Shown here piece after piece: positions 55,768 to 64,000 of a DNA stretch of 64,000 nucleotides. The DNA is from Croceibacterium selenioxidans (GTDB lineage Bacteria > Pseudomonadota > Alphaproteobacteria > Sphingomonadales > Sphingomonadaceae), in NCBI RefSeq assembly GCF_018599195.1, contig NZ_JAHFVK010000002.1, forward strand, positions 1,062,001-1,126,000, read 5' to 3'. Numbering within the stretch: position 1 is the first letter of the stretch; every line of letters begins with the position of its first letter. The position numbers and the translations under genes are program-made. The notes beneath the pieces were generated by a model. That model did not search any database and had not been told where the DNA came from. It saw only the letters and a list, made by a program, of their open reading frames with translations.

Positions 55768-57852
55768 ATGCAGCCCATGAATGATGCCACTCCGGCGCGG
55801 CCTCCGGTCGCGGTTCGCAAGCCTTCCAGCGTGACTCACCACGGGATCACGGTGGCCGACGATTACGCCTGGCTTCGTGATCCCGGCTATCCCGAGGTCA
55901 CCGACAAGGAGGTGCTCGAACACCTCGCCGCGGAGAACGCCTGGTTCGAAGCGCGCATGGCCCCGCACCAGGGCACGATCGACGCGCTGTTCAAGGAAAT
56001 GCGCGGGCGGATCAAGGAAGCCGACAAGTCGGTGCCGCAGAAGGATGGCGATTTCCTCTACTGGATCGAGTTCGAGGAAGGCGCCGAGTACAAGAAGTGG
56101 TGGCGCCGCCCGGTAGGCGCGCCCGACGATGGCAGCGCCGACCAACTGATCCTCGACGAACCGGCCCTGGCCGCAGGCAAGGAGTACTTCCGCCTCGGCG
56201 CGATTTCGACGACCAAGGACGGGCGCCTGCTTGCCTATTCGGTCGACGACAATGGCTCGGAACGCTTCACCGCGCGGATCAAGGACATCGCCAGCGGAGA
56301 GCACCTGCCCGACGAGATTCCGGGTACGCTGTCCTCCCTGATCTGGGTCGCGGGGGACAAGGGACTGATCTACTCGCTCGCCAACGAACAGTGGCGGACC
56401 GACAACGCCCGGCTGCACTGGCTGGGTCAGCCTGCGGCCGAGGATATCGAGCTCTACCACGAGGACGACGAGGGCTTCCGTGTCTCCGCCTCGCTCTCGG
56501 CCAACGAGCAGTGGGTGATCATCTCGGCGGGCGACCATGAGACGAGCGAGGTTCGGCTGGTCCCGGCCGAAAATCCCCTGGCCGACCAAATCCTGATCCG
56601 GCCGCGCGAGAAGGGCGTCGAATACGACATCGACGAACACGAAGGCACGCTGTTCATTCACGCCAACGATACCCACGAAAACTTCCGCATCGCCACTGCG
56701 GCGATCGAGCGGCCGGGTGAGTGGACGACGCTGATCGAGGGAACGGACGAGTTCTACCTCACCGGGTTCGAGCTGTTCCGCGATTTCTATATCGTCGAGG
56801 GGCGCCTGAACGGTCTCGATCGGCTGGAGATCCGTTACTACGACAACCTGGCCCGCGTCGAACCGATCGAGTTCCCCGAGGCGAGCTATACCGCCGGGAC
56901 GGGCAACAATCCGGAATACGAACAGACGGTGATCCGCGTCTCGTACGAGAGCATGATCAGCCCGGCGAGCACTTACGACTATCACGTCGCCGAACGGCGG
57001 CTGGAACTGCTCAAGGTGCAGGAGATCCCTTCGGGCTACGACCGGTCGCTCTACACCACCGAACGGCTGGAGATCGCCGCGCGCGATGGCACCGCGATCC
57101 CGGTCAGCGTGATGTACCGCAAGGACCGCGCCGGGTCCGGGCCCCTGCACCTCTACGGCTACGGCGCCTACGGCATCGCCATCCCGCCGGGCTTTTCCAC
57201 CACCCGGCTGAGCCTGGTCGACCGCGGGTTCGCCTATGCCATCGCCCATATCCGCGGCGGGGACGACCTCGGGCGGCGCTGGTACAAGGCCGGCAAGCTC
57301 GAAAGCCGGGTCAACACTTTCACCGACTTCGTGGATGTGGCGAAGGGTCTGATCGATCGCGGCCTGACCGAGGCAGGTCGGATCAGCATCTCGGGCGGAT
57401 CGGCAGGCGGCGAACTGATGGGCGCTGTGATCAATTCCGACCCTGCGCTGTGGGGCGCAGTCGTCGCCCATGTGCCGTTCGTTGACGTCCTTGCGACCAT
57501 GCTCGACGCCTCGTTGCCCCTGACGCCGGGCGAGTGGCCGGAGTGGGGCAACCCGATCGAAGACCACGCGGCGTTCGAACTGATCCAGAGCTACTCGCCC
57601 TACGACAACGTGCGGGCCCAGGCTTATCCGCCGCTGCTCGTGACCGCCGGGCTCAACGATCCGCGCGTGACTTACTGGGAACCCGCCAAGTGGGTCGCCC
57701 GTCTGCGCGAGATGAAGACCGACGGCAACGAACTGCTGCTCAAGACCAACATGGGCGCCGGCCACGGCGGTAAGTCCGGGCGGTTCGAGAGCCTCAAGGA
57801 AACCGCCGAGGAGTTCGCCTTCATCCTGTGGCAGATGGGGATCGAGGCTTGA
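55768..57852 (+). CDS. S9 family oligopeptidase (oligopeptidase B-like)
   Basis: The protein has 694 residues from ATG 55768; an ATG 9 nt on is equally plausible. An N-terminal seven-bladed propeller (about 30-420) is followed by the alpha/beta hydrolase. Catalytic Ser lies in SISGGSAGGELMG near residue 545, Asp in GLNDPRV and His in GAGHGGKSGRF near the C terminus. EYEQTVIRVSYESMISPAS is typical of protease II. No signal peptide is visible, so it is cytoplasmic. It is divergent from the M24B peptidase, with which it may cooperate in peptide turnover. Confidence 0.95.
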   Translation: MQPMNDATPARPPVAVRKPSSVTHHGITVADDYAWLRDPGYPEVTDKEVLEHLAAENAWFEARMAPHQGTIDALFKEMRGRIKEADKSVPQKDGDFLYWIEFEEGAEYKKWWRRPVGAPDDGSADQLILDEPALAAGKEYFRLGAISTTKDGRLLAYSVDDNGSERFTARIKDIASGEHLPDEIPGTLSSLIWVAGDKGLIYSLANEQWRTDNARLHWLGQPAAEDIELYHEDDEGFRVSASLSANEQWVIISAGDHETSEVRLVPAENPLADQILIRPREKGVEYDIDEHEGTLFIHANDTHENFRIATAAIERPGEWTTLIEGTDEFYLTGFELFRDFYIVEGRLNGLDRLEIRYYDNLARVEPIEFPEASYTAGTGNNPEYEQTVIRVSYESMISPASTYDYHVAERRLELLKVQEIPSGYDRSLYTTERLEIAARDGTAIPVSVMYRKDRAGSGPLHLYGYGAYGIAIPPGFSTTRLSLVDRGFAYAIAHIRGGDDLGRRWYKAGKLESRVNTFTDFVDVAKGLIDRGLTEAGRISISGGSAGGELMGAVINSDPALWGAVVAHVPFVDVLATMLDASLPLTPGEWPEWGNPIEDHAAFELIQSYSPYDNVRAQAYPPLLVTAGLNDPRVTYWEPAKWVARLREMKTDGNELLLKTNMGAGHGGKSGRFESLKETAEEFAFILWQMGIEA

Positions 57853-57855
57853 ACT

Positions 57856-57951
57856 CTCCCCTCCCGCTTGCGGGAGTGGCCGGGGGTGGGCAAGAGAACG
57901 GCATGTCGAGACTCACCCGCCCCCCAGCCCCCTCCCGCAGGCGGGAGGGGA
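57856..57951. repeat. Inverted pair of palindromes (REPIN-like element) between S9 peptidase and thioesterase genes
   Basis: CTCCCGCTTGCGGGAG (57861-57876) plus the following GC-rich tail is repeated in reverse orientation as CTCCCGCAGGCGGGAG near 57932-57947, with matching flanks (GGGGGTGGGC against CACCCGCCCC). The whole 96 bp can fold into one long hairpin. This is the architecture of REPIN elements. It begins 4 nt after the S9 peptidase stop. Confidence 0.7.
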
Positions 57952-57955
57952 AGCG

Positions 57956-58354
57956 ATGAGCAACCGCTTCGCCATGACCTTCACCGCGCTGCCCGAGCAC
58001 ATCGACGAGAACGGGCACGTCAACAACACCGTGTGGGTACGGTGGATGGAGGACCTGGCGACGGCTCACTGGATGCGCGACGCCGATCCCGCGCACACCG
58101 CGGCCTATGCCTGGGTCGTGACGCGGCACGAGATCGACTATCGCGGCAACATCGAACTCGGCGAAAGCGTGGAAGGCGTGACCGAGATCCTCGACCAGCC
58201 GACCGGCGCCCGGTTCGACCGCCACTTCAGCTTCACCGACGCGAAGGGCAAGGCCCTGGTCAAGGCCAAGACCACCTGGGCCATGATCGATCGCGAAACC
58301 GGTCGTTTGCAGCGCGTGCCGGCAGACGTTTCGGCGCCGTTCCTGGGGAGCTGA
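57956..58354 (+). CDS. Acyl-CoA thioesterase (YbgC/4-HBT hotdog family)
   Basis: The protein has 132 residues. HIDENGHVNNTVWVRWMEDL near residues 15-34 holds the catalytic Asp/His region of 4-hydroxybenzoyl-CoA-type hotdog thioesterases. VVTRHEIDYRGNIELGESVE follows as in YbgC/FadM. It hydrolyses some acyl-CoA; chain length is unknown. GGAGGGGAAG immediately upstream, the end of the palindromic element, doubles as the ribosome binding site. Confidence 0.9.
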   Translation: MSNRFAMTFTALPEHIDENGHVNNTVWVRWMEDLATAHWMRDADPAHTAAYAWVVTRHEIDYRGNIELGESVEGVTEILDQPTGARFDRHFSFTDAKGKALVKAKTTWAMIDRETGRLQRVPADVSAPFLGS

Positions 58355-58431
58355 GCGCTGACCGGACCGGCCCGTCTGCCGGAATCGTGGCGCGCTTGCC
58401 GGTGGTTGGCCTGATCCAGGTCCCACCCCCC

Positions 58432-59103
58432 TCAGGTGAACAACAAGCCGAACACAATGCTGAAGGTCATTCCACCAACGAGCGCGACCGCAGCATAGCC
58501 GGTGGCGACCAAAAGGCCGCGCTTGAGGTAGCGGCGGAACCACGCGACCTGCACCGAGAAATAGGCCGCGAGCGTGACGACCAGCATCGCACCGCCGACA
58601 AGCTTGGCCCTGTCAGGTCCATCGTGCATCAGCAGCACCGACGTTCCGAGCGCGAGCGCGAAAGCGCCTGCCGGATAGCATTGCGCGTAGAACGGCGGCT
58701 TCAACCGCTCACGCGTCACCGGCTGGCGCAGCCCGATCAAGAGCGCGGCCGCCAACATCAGCGGAACGATGGAAAAGAACACCAGACGGAGCAAGAGCAG
58801 CTTGCCGTCTGAATCGATATAGGCAGCAAGGCCCGTCTTGCTGGCCACGATCGGGTTTACGCCCTCGCCAAAAGCCAACCCGATCGAGTGCGAGACCAGC
58901 AAGGCCAACAGCAGGAACAGGGGTGGGCTGAGAGTGTCTTCGTATTGCCTTTCCGGCCGATCCTTGAGCTCGCTGTCCGCATATTCCATCATTTGGAGCG
59001 GCCGGCTGACGGTGCGCCATAGCGTGATCGGAAAGAACACCAGCCAGCTCATCACTTCGTAGAGAAGGTTGTCGAGCGACTGCAGCAGTTGCATGAAATT
59101 CAT
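58432..59103 (-). CDS. Polytopic membrane protein (Yip1-like), unknown function
   Basis: The protein has 223 residues. An amphipathic N-terminal 70 residues (MNFMQLLQSLDNLLYEVMSW and DRPERQYEDTLSPPLFL) are followed by about five hydrophobic helices (LLLRLVFFSIVPLMLAAALL, AMLVVTLAAYFSVQVAWF, VALVGGMTFSIVFGLLFT). The pattern resembles Yip1-domain or permease-like proteins but no motif proves a function. It stands alone, convergent with the thioesterase gene. Confidence 0.8.
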   Translation of the reverse strand: MNFMQLLQSLDNLLYEVMSWLVFFPITLWRTVSRPLQMMEYADSELKDRPERQYEDTLSPPLFLLLALLVSHSIGLAFGEGVNPIVASKTGLAAYIDSDGKLLLLRLVFFSIVPLMLAAALLIGLRQPVTRERLKPPFYAQCYPAGAFALALGTSVLLMHDGPDRAKLVGGAMLVVTLAAYFSVQVAWFRRYLKRGLLVATGYAAVALVGGMTFSIVFGLLFT

Positions 59104-59251
59104 GCGTGACCCGCCTCACTGTTCCGCACTTGGACGCCTGACATAAAGTCTAACGCTCAAGCGGGGCAATGGGCGCTAGCGGACTGTCCGCAAAATGGGC
59201 CAGCCAGTTTCGACCGCTCGGGGGGCAAAGCGGGGGTCCTTGCGGGCGCGG

Positions 59252-60253
59252 CTACTCTCCCCCTCCGGTATTCTCGCCCTGGGAACCGGCGTCGTCCTCG
59301 ATGACCATCAACTGACTTCCCGGAGCGCCGGCCGTGAGCGATTCCGGCGTCACGATGATGACACTACCCAGCGCGAGGACATCGGATATCGCGCGACGGA
59401 AGCCAGAGGGGGCGTCGAACTGTCCGCCGTCGTCCACGGTCGCTTCCATGCTTCCGCCCGGACCCGCGAACTTCACCTTTAGCCATTTTCGTCCGGTATC
59501 GTCCCAGCTGCGCAGGATATAGGCCGTCCCGCTGTCTATCGCGCGCAGGGATCGTATCGGGGCCGATCCGATCTCCACTCCACCACGGAGCACGATCGCG
59601 CGTTGGTCCGCCACGCTGACGATCACGGACACCAGGCCCTCGGGCGCGCGTTCCGGATGCCATTCGAATGGCGCATCGGCGAGGGCCTGCTCGCTGCCTG
59701 AAGCGGCCGGGGTGGTGACATTGGGGGCGGCCGAGCCTTGCGGTACAGCCGGTATGCTCGTGATGACGACGGTCATGCCCAGTTGCGTCGTGTCGAACAG
59801 CAAGGCCGAAAAGGCCATCGGCAAGCGGATGCAGCCGTGCGAGGCCGGATACCCCGGCAGCTTCCCTGCATGGAGGGCGATGCCATCCCACGTGAGCCGC
59901 TGCATGTTGGGCATCGGCGCATTGTTGTAGCGGTTGGAGTAATGTTCCTTGCGCTTCTGCAGGATGGTGAAAACGCCCGTGGGCGTCTCATGCCCTTCGC
60001 TGCCGGTCGATACGGTGGAGGCCGCAATGGGCACGCCATTGCGAAACAAGACGGCGTGCTGGGTTTCAAGATTGACGACGAGTAGCGCAGGCCCTTGCGG
60101 GCTCAGCTCGGGAGCCCAGACATACTCTCCGGGCGTCAGCGACGAGACCATTTCAAGGATCGACCGATCGCCCCGGTCAACGGCCTGGGCGCTGGCTGCA
60201 CTCCCCACAAAGCATGCGGCCAAGCACGTGGCCAGTAAAGCGGTCCGGTTCAT
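59252..60253 (-). CDS. Exported L,D-transpeptidase (YkuD)
   Basis: The protein has 333 residues from ATG 60253 with a signal peptide (MNRTALLATCLAACFVGSAA). The YkuD catalytic motif is ALHAGKLPGYPASHGCIRLP, with His139 and the nucleophile Cys141. These enzymes form 3-3 cross-links in peptidoglycan or attach proteins to it. A C-terminal extension of about 150 residues follows the catalytic domain, including an Ala/Thr/Ser-rich linker. An ATG 9 nt upstream is possible. It lies 61 nt after the unknown secreted protein gene. Confidence 0.92.
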   Translation of the reverse strand: MNRTALLATCLAACFVGSAASAQAVDRGDRSILEMVSSLTPGEYVWAPELSPQGPALLVVNLETQHAVLFRNGVPIAASTVSTGSEGHETPTGVFTILQKRKEHYSNRYNNAPMPNMQRLTWDGIALHAGKLPGYPASHGCIRLPMAFSALLFDTTQLGMTVVITSIPAVPQGSAAPNVTTPAASGSEQALADAPFEWHPERAPEGLVSVIVSVADQRAIVLRGGVEIGSAPIRSLRAIDSGTAYILRSWDDTGRKWLKVKFAGPGGSMEATVDDGGQFDAPSGFRRAISDVLALGSVIIVTPESLTAGAPGSQLMVIEDDAGSQGENTGGGE

Positions 60254-60314
60254 GGCGCCCATGATGCAACAACCGTCAGCCCGATGCCATCGGGGCTTTC
60301 CCTTCCTCCACGCC

Positions 60315-61259
60315 CTAGGGCTCCGACAAGTCCTCGCGCGCCTTCGCTTCCCGTCTGCGCACACCCTGAAGCCGCCCGACTCCCGGCACTGGCCGATCGG
60401 GCCGCCAGAAATAGACGCTGCGCAAATAGCCCATATCGAAGCTCGTCAATTCAGCGGGCTCCCCGCCCGAATCCTCCTCGAACAGCGCCAGGATCGTCGC
60501 CATCGGCTGGTCGTTCGTGGCCGGGCGGGTGTGGCTCAGGCCGCGCATGGTCGCGTAGTCGGCCAGCTGGACCGCCGATAGGCCCACCACCGCCTCGCGG
60601 TCGAACACGACGAGGGCGAAGTTGATGTCGTTGCGCGTCGGCAGGAACAGGTCGGTGCTGCCCCGCACGCTGGGCCGCTGCGGCTTGCCGCGCCAATAGG
60701 GAAGCGGGGCGCCGTTGCGCCACTTGGTCTCGACCACGTTCCACACGCGCACCGGGGCTTCGGCGGCCAGTAGCTCGGTCTGCTCGGACTTCTCGACCAG
60801 GTTGAACATCCGCGGGTGATTCTCGGCGAGGTCGTTGAGAAGTTCCTGTCCGTCGTCGACGAAGGTCACGAGGATATTGGTCGAGCACCGCGAGCCGCCG
60901 AGCCGCAAGTTCAGGCGCGCGGCATTGGCACGGATGCGGTCGACGATCTCGCCGGCCAATTCGGGCCGGAGGCCGTCGACGGCGGGGCAGATGGGGGTGG
61001 TGATCCGCGCCAGGGCTTCCTCGTAGAGACGGCCGGTGTCGACGCGGCTGACGTCGAGGGCCTGTTGGTAGACCTCCTCGCGAGTCGGCGGAGCAACCCT
61101 GCCGGTGACGATGATGCTGTTCTCGCCCTCTGCGGCATTCGAGGGCTGTTCTCCCGGCGACGCGGCTTGCGGGTCTTCTGGCGCAGGGTCGCTTGCATGA
61201 GCCGGGGCCGCGATCAGCATCGCGAGCGGAAGCATTGCGACGCGCCAGACAGCGAGCAT
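60315..61259 (-). CDS. Exported protein of unknown function
   Basis: The protein has 314 residues from the ATG at 61259. A signal peptide (MLAVWRVAMLPLAMLIAAPA) ends near residue 23. An early segment, ENSIIVTGRVAPPTREEVYQ, resembles the IVVTG start of TonB-receptor plug domains but is not followed by a barrel. Two cysteines (PICPAVDGL, GSRCSTNILVT) could form a disulfide. I recognise no family. It sits between ald and the L,D-transpeptidase gene on the same strand. Confidence 0.78.
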   Translation of the reverse strand: MLAVWRVAMLPLAMLIAAPAHASDPAPEDPQAASPGEQPSNAAEGENSIIVTGRVAPPTREEVYQQALDVSRVDTGRLYEEALARITTPICPAVDGLRPELAGEIVDRIRANAARLNLRLGGSRCSTNILVTFVDDGQELLNDLAENHPRMFNLVEKSEQTELLAAEAPVRVWNVVETKWRNGAPLPYWRGKPQRPSVRGSTDLFLPTRNDINFALVVFDREAVVGLSAVQLADYATMRGLSHTRPATNDQPMATILALFEEDSGGEPAELTSFDMGYLRSVYFWRPDRPVPGVGRLQGVRRREAKAREDLSEP

Positions 61260-61333
61260 CCCCGGGCCCCTTTTTGCGGAGATCCGCAGGCTGACCGAAA
61301 TTCCCCGTCCGATCAACCGGGAACGATGGAGGA

Positions 61334-62449
61334 TCAGGCGAGCGCCTGTTCGACCGGCAGCAAGTCGTAGCCGAGTTCTTGCGCGACTGCCGGATAAGTC
61401 ACTCGTCCGGCATGAACGTTAAGTCCCTCGGCCAGGTGAGGATCGAGCCGCATGGCTTCCTTCCAGCCCAGGTCGGCGATCTTCAGCGCGCGCGGCAGGG
61501 TCACGTTGTTCAGAGCGTAGGTGCTTGTGCGGGCGACCGCACCCGGCATGTTGGCCACGCAGTAGTGGACTATTCCGTCGACCACGAAAGTCGGGTTGTC
61601 GTGCGTGGTCGGATGGCTCGTCTCGAAGCATCCGCCCTGGTCGATCGCGACGTCGACCAGCACCGCGCCGGGCTTCATGCACTGGAGCATGTCGCGCGTG
61701 ACCAGCTTGGGAGCGGCAGCGCCGGGAACCAGCACCGCGCCAATGACCAGGTCCGCAGCGCAGATCGCGCTGGCGATGTTGGCCTGGTTGGAAAAGCGCG
61801 TCTTGGCGCGGCTTTCGAAGTGGATGCCCAGCTTCTCAAGCGTATCAGGATTGTTGTCGAGTACGGTGACGTCGGCACCGAGCCCGACGGCCATCTGCGC
61901 GGCGTTGAAGCCCACGACGCCGCCACCGATCACGATCACGACGCCGGGCATGACGCCGGGCACCCCGCCCAGGAGCACGCCGCGGCCGCCATTTTCCTTC
62001 TCGAGCGCCGTGGCGCCGGCCTGGATGCTCATGCGGCCCGCCACCTGGCTCATTGGCTTGAGCAGGGGCAGAGTGCCGCCGGGTCCGGTAACGGTCTCGT
62101 AGGCGATAGCCGTCACCCCCGACTTGACGAGTTCGGCGGTCTGCTCGGGATCGGGGGCAAGGTGAAGGTAGGTGTAGAGGATCTGCCCTTCGCGTAGCTG
62201 GGCCCGCTCCGCCGCCTGGGGCTCCTTCACCTTCACGACCATCTCGCACTCGGCGAAGATCGGGGCCGAACCGTCGACGATCCTGGCTCCCGCTTCGCGA
62301 TACTGACCATCGTCGGCGCCGATGCCGAGGCCCGCGCCCGTCTCGACCCAGACCTCGTGCCCGTGGCGGACCAGCTCCTTCGCGCTTTCGGGCGTGAGGC
62401 CGACGCGGTACTCGCGGTTCTTGATCTCTCGCGGGCAGCCGATCAGCAT
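61334..62449 (-). CDS. ald: Alanine dehydrogenase
   Basis: Ald interconverts L-alanine and pyruvate plus ammonia with NAD. The protein has 371 residues, the normal length. [20 protein letters not shown] has the substrate-binding Arg and Lys region. The NAD fold is [40 protein letters not shown] and [19 protein letters not shown] are typical. The ATG at 62449 is chosen because AAGGAG lies 7 nt upstream; the earlier ATG at 62455 is too close to that site. Confidence 0.97.
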   Translation of the reverse strand: MLIGCPREIKNREYRVGLTPESAKELVRHGHEVWVETGAGLGIGADDGQYREAGARIVDGSAPIFAECEMVVKVKEPQAAERAQLREGQILYTYLHLAPDPEQTAELVKSGVTAIAYETVTGPGGTLPLLKPMSQVAGRMSIQAGATALEKENGGRGVLLGGVPGVMPGVVIVIGGGVVGFNAAQMAVGLGADVTVLDNNPDTLEKLGIHFESRAKTRFSNQANIASAICAADLVIGAVLVPGAAAPKLVTRDMLQCMKPGAVLVDVAIDQGGCFETSHPTTHDNPTFVVDGIVHYCVANMPGAVARTSTYALNNVTLPRALKIADLGWKEAMRLDPHLAEGLNVHAGRVTYPAVAQELGYDLLPVEQALA

Positions 62450-62519
62450 GAGCATTCTCCTTGGCGTCTTGGTAGGTGAGCCGCAGTAAGGGCGCAATCA
62501 GGGGATTGGAGGCAAGCGG

Positions 62520-62822
62520 GTGGACGGGAAGGGACTGGCACGGATCGGATGCGCCCTGCTCGTCGGGGTGGGGATCGCCTTTCCGCTCGGCTTTATGCTC
62601 GGGGGGCGGGACGGGTCCTCGCAAGTCCAGCAGAGCCAAACGTCGCAAACGGCGACGAGGCGGGAGTTCTATTCGCCCAAAATTCTCACCGATCCTTATT
62701 TTTTCGACCAGCAGCGCCGGAACGTAGAGGCGCTTGAAGACGTTTGCAGGCGGACGGGACAGTCCTGTCGCGAGGCGAGGGAAGCGCGGCATTGGCTTGA
62801 GAAATTAGCCATTAAGGAATAG
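62520..62822 (+). CDS. Small membrane-anchored protein of unknown function
   Basis: The protein has 100 residues with start GTG at 62520, preceded by GGAGG 7 nt upstream. One hydrophobic helix (ARIGCALLVGVGIAFPLGFM) near residues 7-27 is followed by a charged, Gln-rich and helical region ending in EALEDVCRRTGQSCREAREA, with two cysteines. I recognise no family. It is divergent from ald (70 bp between starts). Confidence 0.75.
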   Translation: MDGKGLARIGCALLVGVGIAFPLGFMLGGRDGSSQVQQSQTSQTATRREFYSPKILTDPYFFDQQRRNVEALEDVCRRTGQSCREAREARHWLEKLAIKE

Positions 62823-62900
62823 CCTGCGACATGCCTGGCTCGCGCGTCGCAGGACGCAGCCTCTTGAATTTCGGCTCAGCGAGTGCTTTGTGGGTGCAAT

Positions 62901-64000
62901 ATGGTGAAATCAAATCAGTACTTTAGCGCGGTTCGCACCGGGATCCGGCGGGCCGTGCTGCCGATGGCGTTGGCGGCTTCATTCTCACTGCCGGCGCATG
63001 CGCAGGGGGCGGGTTCGCTTCAGTTGCATTCGTTGATCGTCGAACAGGCCAAGGGCGATATGCTCGCCTTCTACACTCACCGCGACGGTCAGGTGTGGAT
63101 AAAGAACGGTCAGCTCGACCCGGCGGCGCATTCTTTGCTGAAGCTGGTCCAGACGGCTGAGTTCGACGGGCTCGACCCATCGGCGCTTGGGGCGACGGAG
63201 CTGGCGAATGCCATCTCGTTGGCAGAACAGAACGCATCTCCGGCCAACCTGGCTAATGCCGAACTGCTGCTTTCGCGCACGCTGGCTACTTATGCGGCCG
63301 CGATCAGTAACACCGGAAACAATTCCATGTTCTACGAGCATGACGTGCTGAAGCCGGTCGAACCGGCGGCGCACACCGTGCTCGATGCTGCGGCCGCCGC
63401 GCCTTCGCTTGAGGATTACGTCTCGCACATTCAGTGGATGCATCCGCTGTACGGTGAACTGCGGCAGAAGTTGATGGCTCAGCCCGATGCGGCGTCGATG
63501 ATGCTGCCGGCGAGGGCAAGCCTCAATAGAGTGCGTGCCCTACCGGCTCCGCCATGGCCCCGGCACGTCGTGATCGATATCGCGAGCGCGCGGCTGTTCA
63601 TGTACGAAGGCGGCCAGGTGGTCGATTCCATGAAGGTGGTCGTCGGTAAGGTGGACACCCAGACGCCGATCATGGCGGGCTATATCCGTTACGCCACGCT
63701 CAATCCCTATTGGAATGTGCCGGCCAACCTGGTGCAGAAGACGATTTCGAAGAACGTCCTGGCGCAGGGCATCAACTATCTGCGCACACGGGGCTACGAA
63801 GTCATCTCCGAGTTCGGCCCGAATGCCCAGGTGCTCGATCCTACATCGGTCAATTGGCAGGCGATCCGTGACGGATCTGTCGAACAGCCGGTTCGTCAGA
63901 AGCCCAGTGCCGCCAACGCGATGGGCAAGGTGAAGTACGAGTTTCCCAATCCGATGGGGATCTATCTGCACGATACTCCCGACAAGAAGTTGATGCTCGA
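62901..64000 (+). CDS. Exported L,D-transpeptidase (YcbB-like), truncated by window end
   Basis: About 366 residues are visible from the ATG at 62901. A signal peptide (RRAVLPMALAASFSLPAHAQ) ends near residue 36. A helical scaffold domain follows (about 45-215: WIKNGQLDPAAHSLLKLVQT). The YkuD domain then begins at about residue 221 (RHVVIDIASARLFMYEGGQV) and includes PIMAGYIRYATLNPYWNVPA. The frame is open at position 64000 (MGIYLHDTPDKKLML), just before the expected catalytic His-Cys motif. Order and motifs fit the larger YcbB/LdtD type that cross-links peptidoglycan. Confidence 0.9.
   Translation, partial: MVKSNQYFSAVRTGIRRAVLPMALAASFSLPAHAQGAGSLQLHSLIVEQAKGDMLAFYTHRDGQVWIKNGQLDPAAHSLLKLVQTAEFDGLDPSALGATELANAISLAEQNASPANLANAELLLSRTLATYAAAISNTGNNSMFYEHDVLKPVEPAAHTVLDAAAAAPSLEDYVSHIQWMHPLYGELRQKLMAQPDAASMMLPARASLNRVRALPAPPWPRHVVIDIASARLFMYEGGQVVDSMKVVVGKVDTQTPIMAGYIRYATLNPYWNVPANLVQKTISKNVLAQGINYLRTRGYEVISEFGPNAQVLDPTSVNWQAIRDGSVEQPVRQKPSAANAMGKVKYEFPNPMGIYLHDTPDKKLML

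Noticed and set aside
55753-57765. Long open frame antisense to the S9 peptidase gene
   Set aside because: Shadow of a gene with a complete catalytic triad; no recognisable domain.

Overview
The window is 64 kb of high-GC, gene-dense chromosomal DNA. Gene content points to an alphaproteobacterium of the order Sphingomonadales, most like Erythrobacteraceae. That placement is inferred from a TIGR04063-type exosortase-A glycosyltransferase next to an exosortase-type O-glycosylation ligase, an rnd-lptC-lptA order, a fused pabB-pabC gene, many secreted metallopeptidases and the dispersed 3'-end palindromes; no rRNA is present to confirm it. I see no tRNA, rRNA, CRISPR array, insertion sequence or prophage. 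Layout: 1-10.6 kb holds the start of glnE, a secreted M28 peptidase with agmatine deiminase, thrS with a GNAT gene, a small membrane protein with a strong terminator, the rnd-lptC-lptA envelope operon, ung and a TauD-type dioxygenase divergent from a MarR regulator. 10.6-20.5 kb holds a GFA-family protein, the gltBD glutamate synthase operon, a membrane protein with a Pro-Glu-rich tail and the exosortase-associated glycosyltransferase. 20.5-29.2 kb holds a 55-residue membrane protein overlapping the O-glycosylation ligase, a DUF4126 protein, intracellular PHA depolymerase, an MsbA-like ABC exporter, an M13 peptidase and uppP. 29.2-32.1 kb is a cluster of four tiny lipoproteins and a YeaQ-type membrane protein around phhA. 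32.1-37.3 kb holds recQ, a frameshifted SPFH gene with a ribbon-helix-helix gene behind a perfect 22-bp AT-rich palindrome, a luciferase-like oxidoreductase and a beta-helix protein. 37.3-45.1 kb holds two overlapping minus-strand operons (xth-ribA-GNAT and pabBC-aminotransferase-rluA-arfB) with lolA and rpmG between them. 45.1-53.9 kb holds a HerA-like ATPase, a compact HTH regulator divergent from an unknown 99-residue protein, an M1 aminopeptidase, an EF-hand/response-regulator/histidine-kinase operon and a VOC-cupin pair. 53.9-64 kb holds two divergent peptidases (M24B and S9), a thioesterase, a polytopic membrane protein, two L,D-transpeptidases (the second cut by the window end), a secreted unknown protein and alanine dehydrogenase. 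Themes: periplasmic and outer-membrane maintenance (LptA/C, LolA, UppP, L,D-transpeptidases, lipoproteins), peptide breakdown (M28, M13, M1, M24B, S9) and nitrogen metabolism (GlnE, GltBD, AguA, Ald, PhhA). The observations most worth a second look are the SPFH locus, the palindromes placed within 3-14 nt of stop codons, the twin operators before the HTH gene, the lipoprotein genes sharing a duplicated 3' terminator, and a possible small-RNA locus between lolA and xth.
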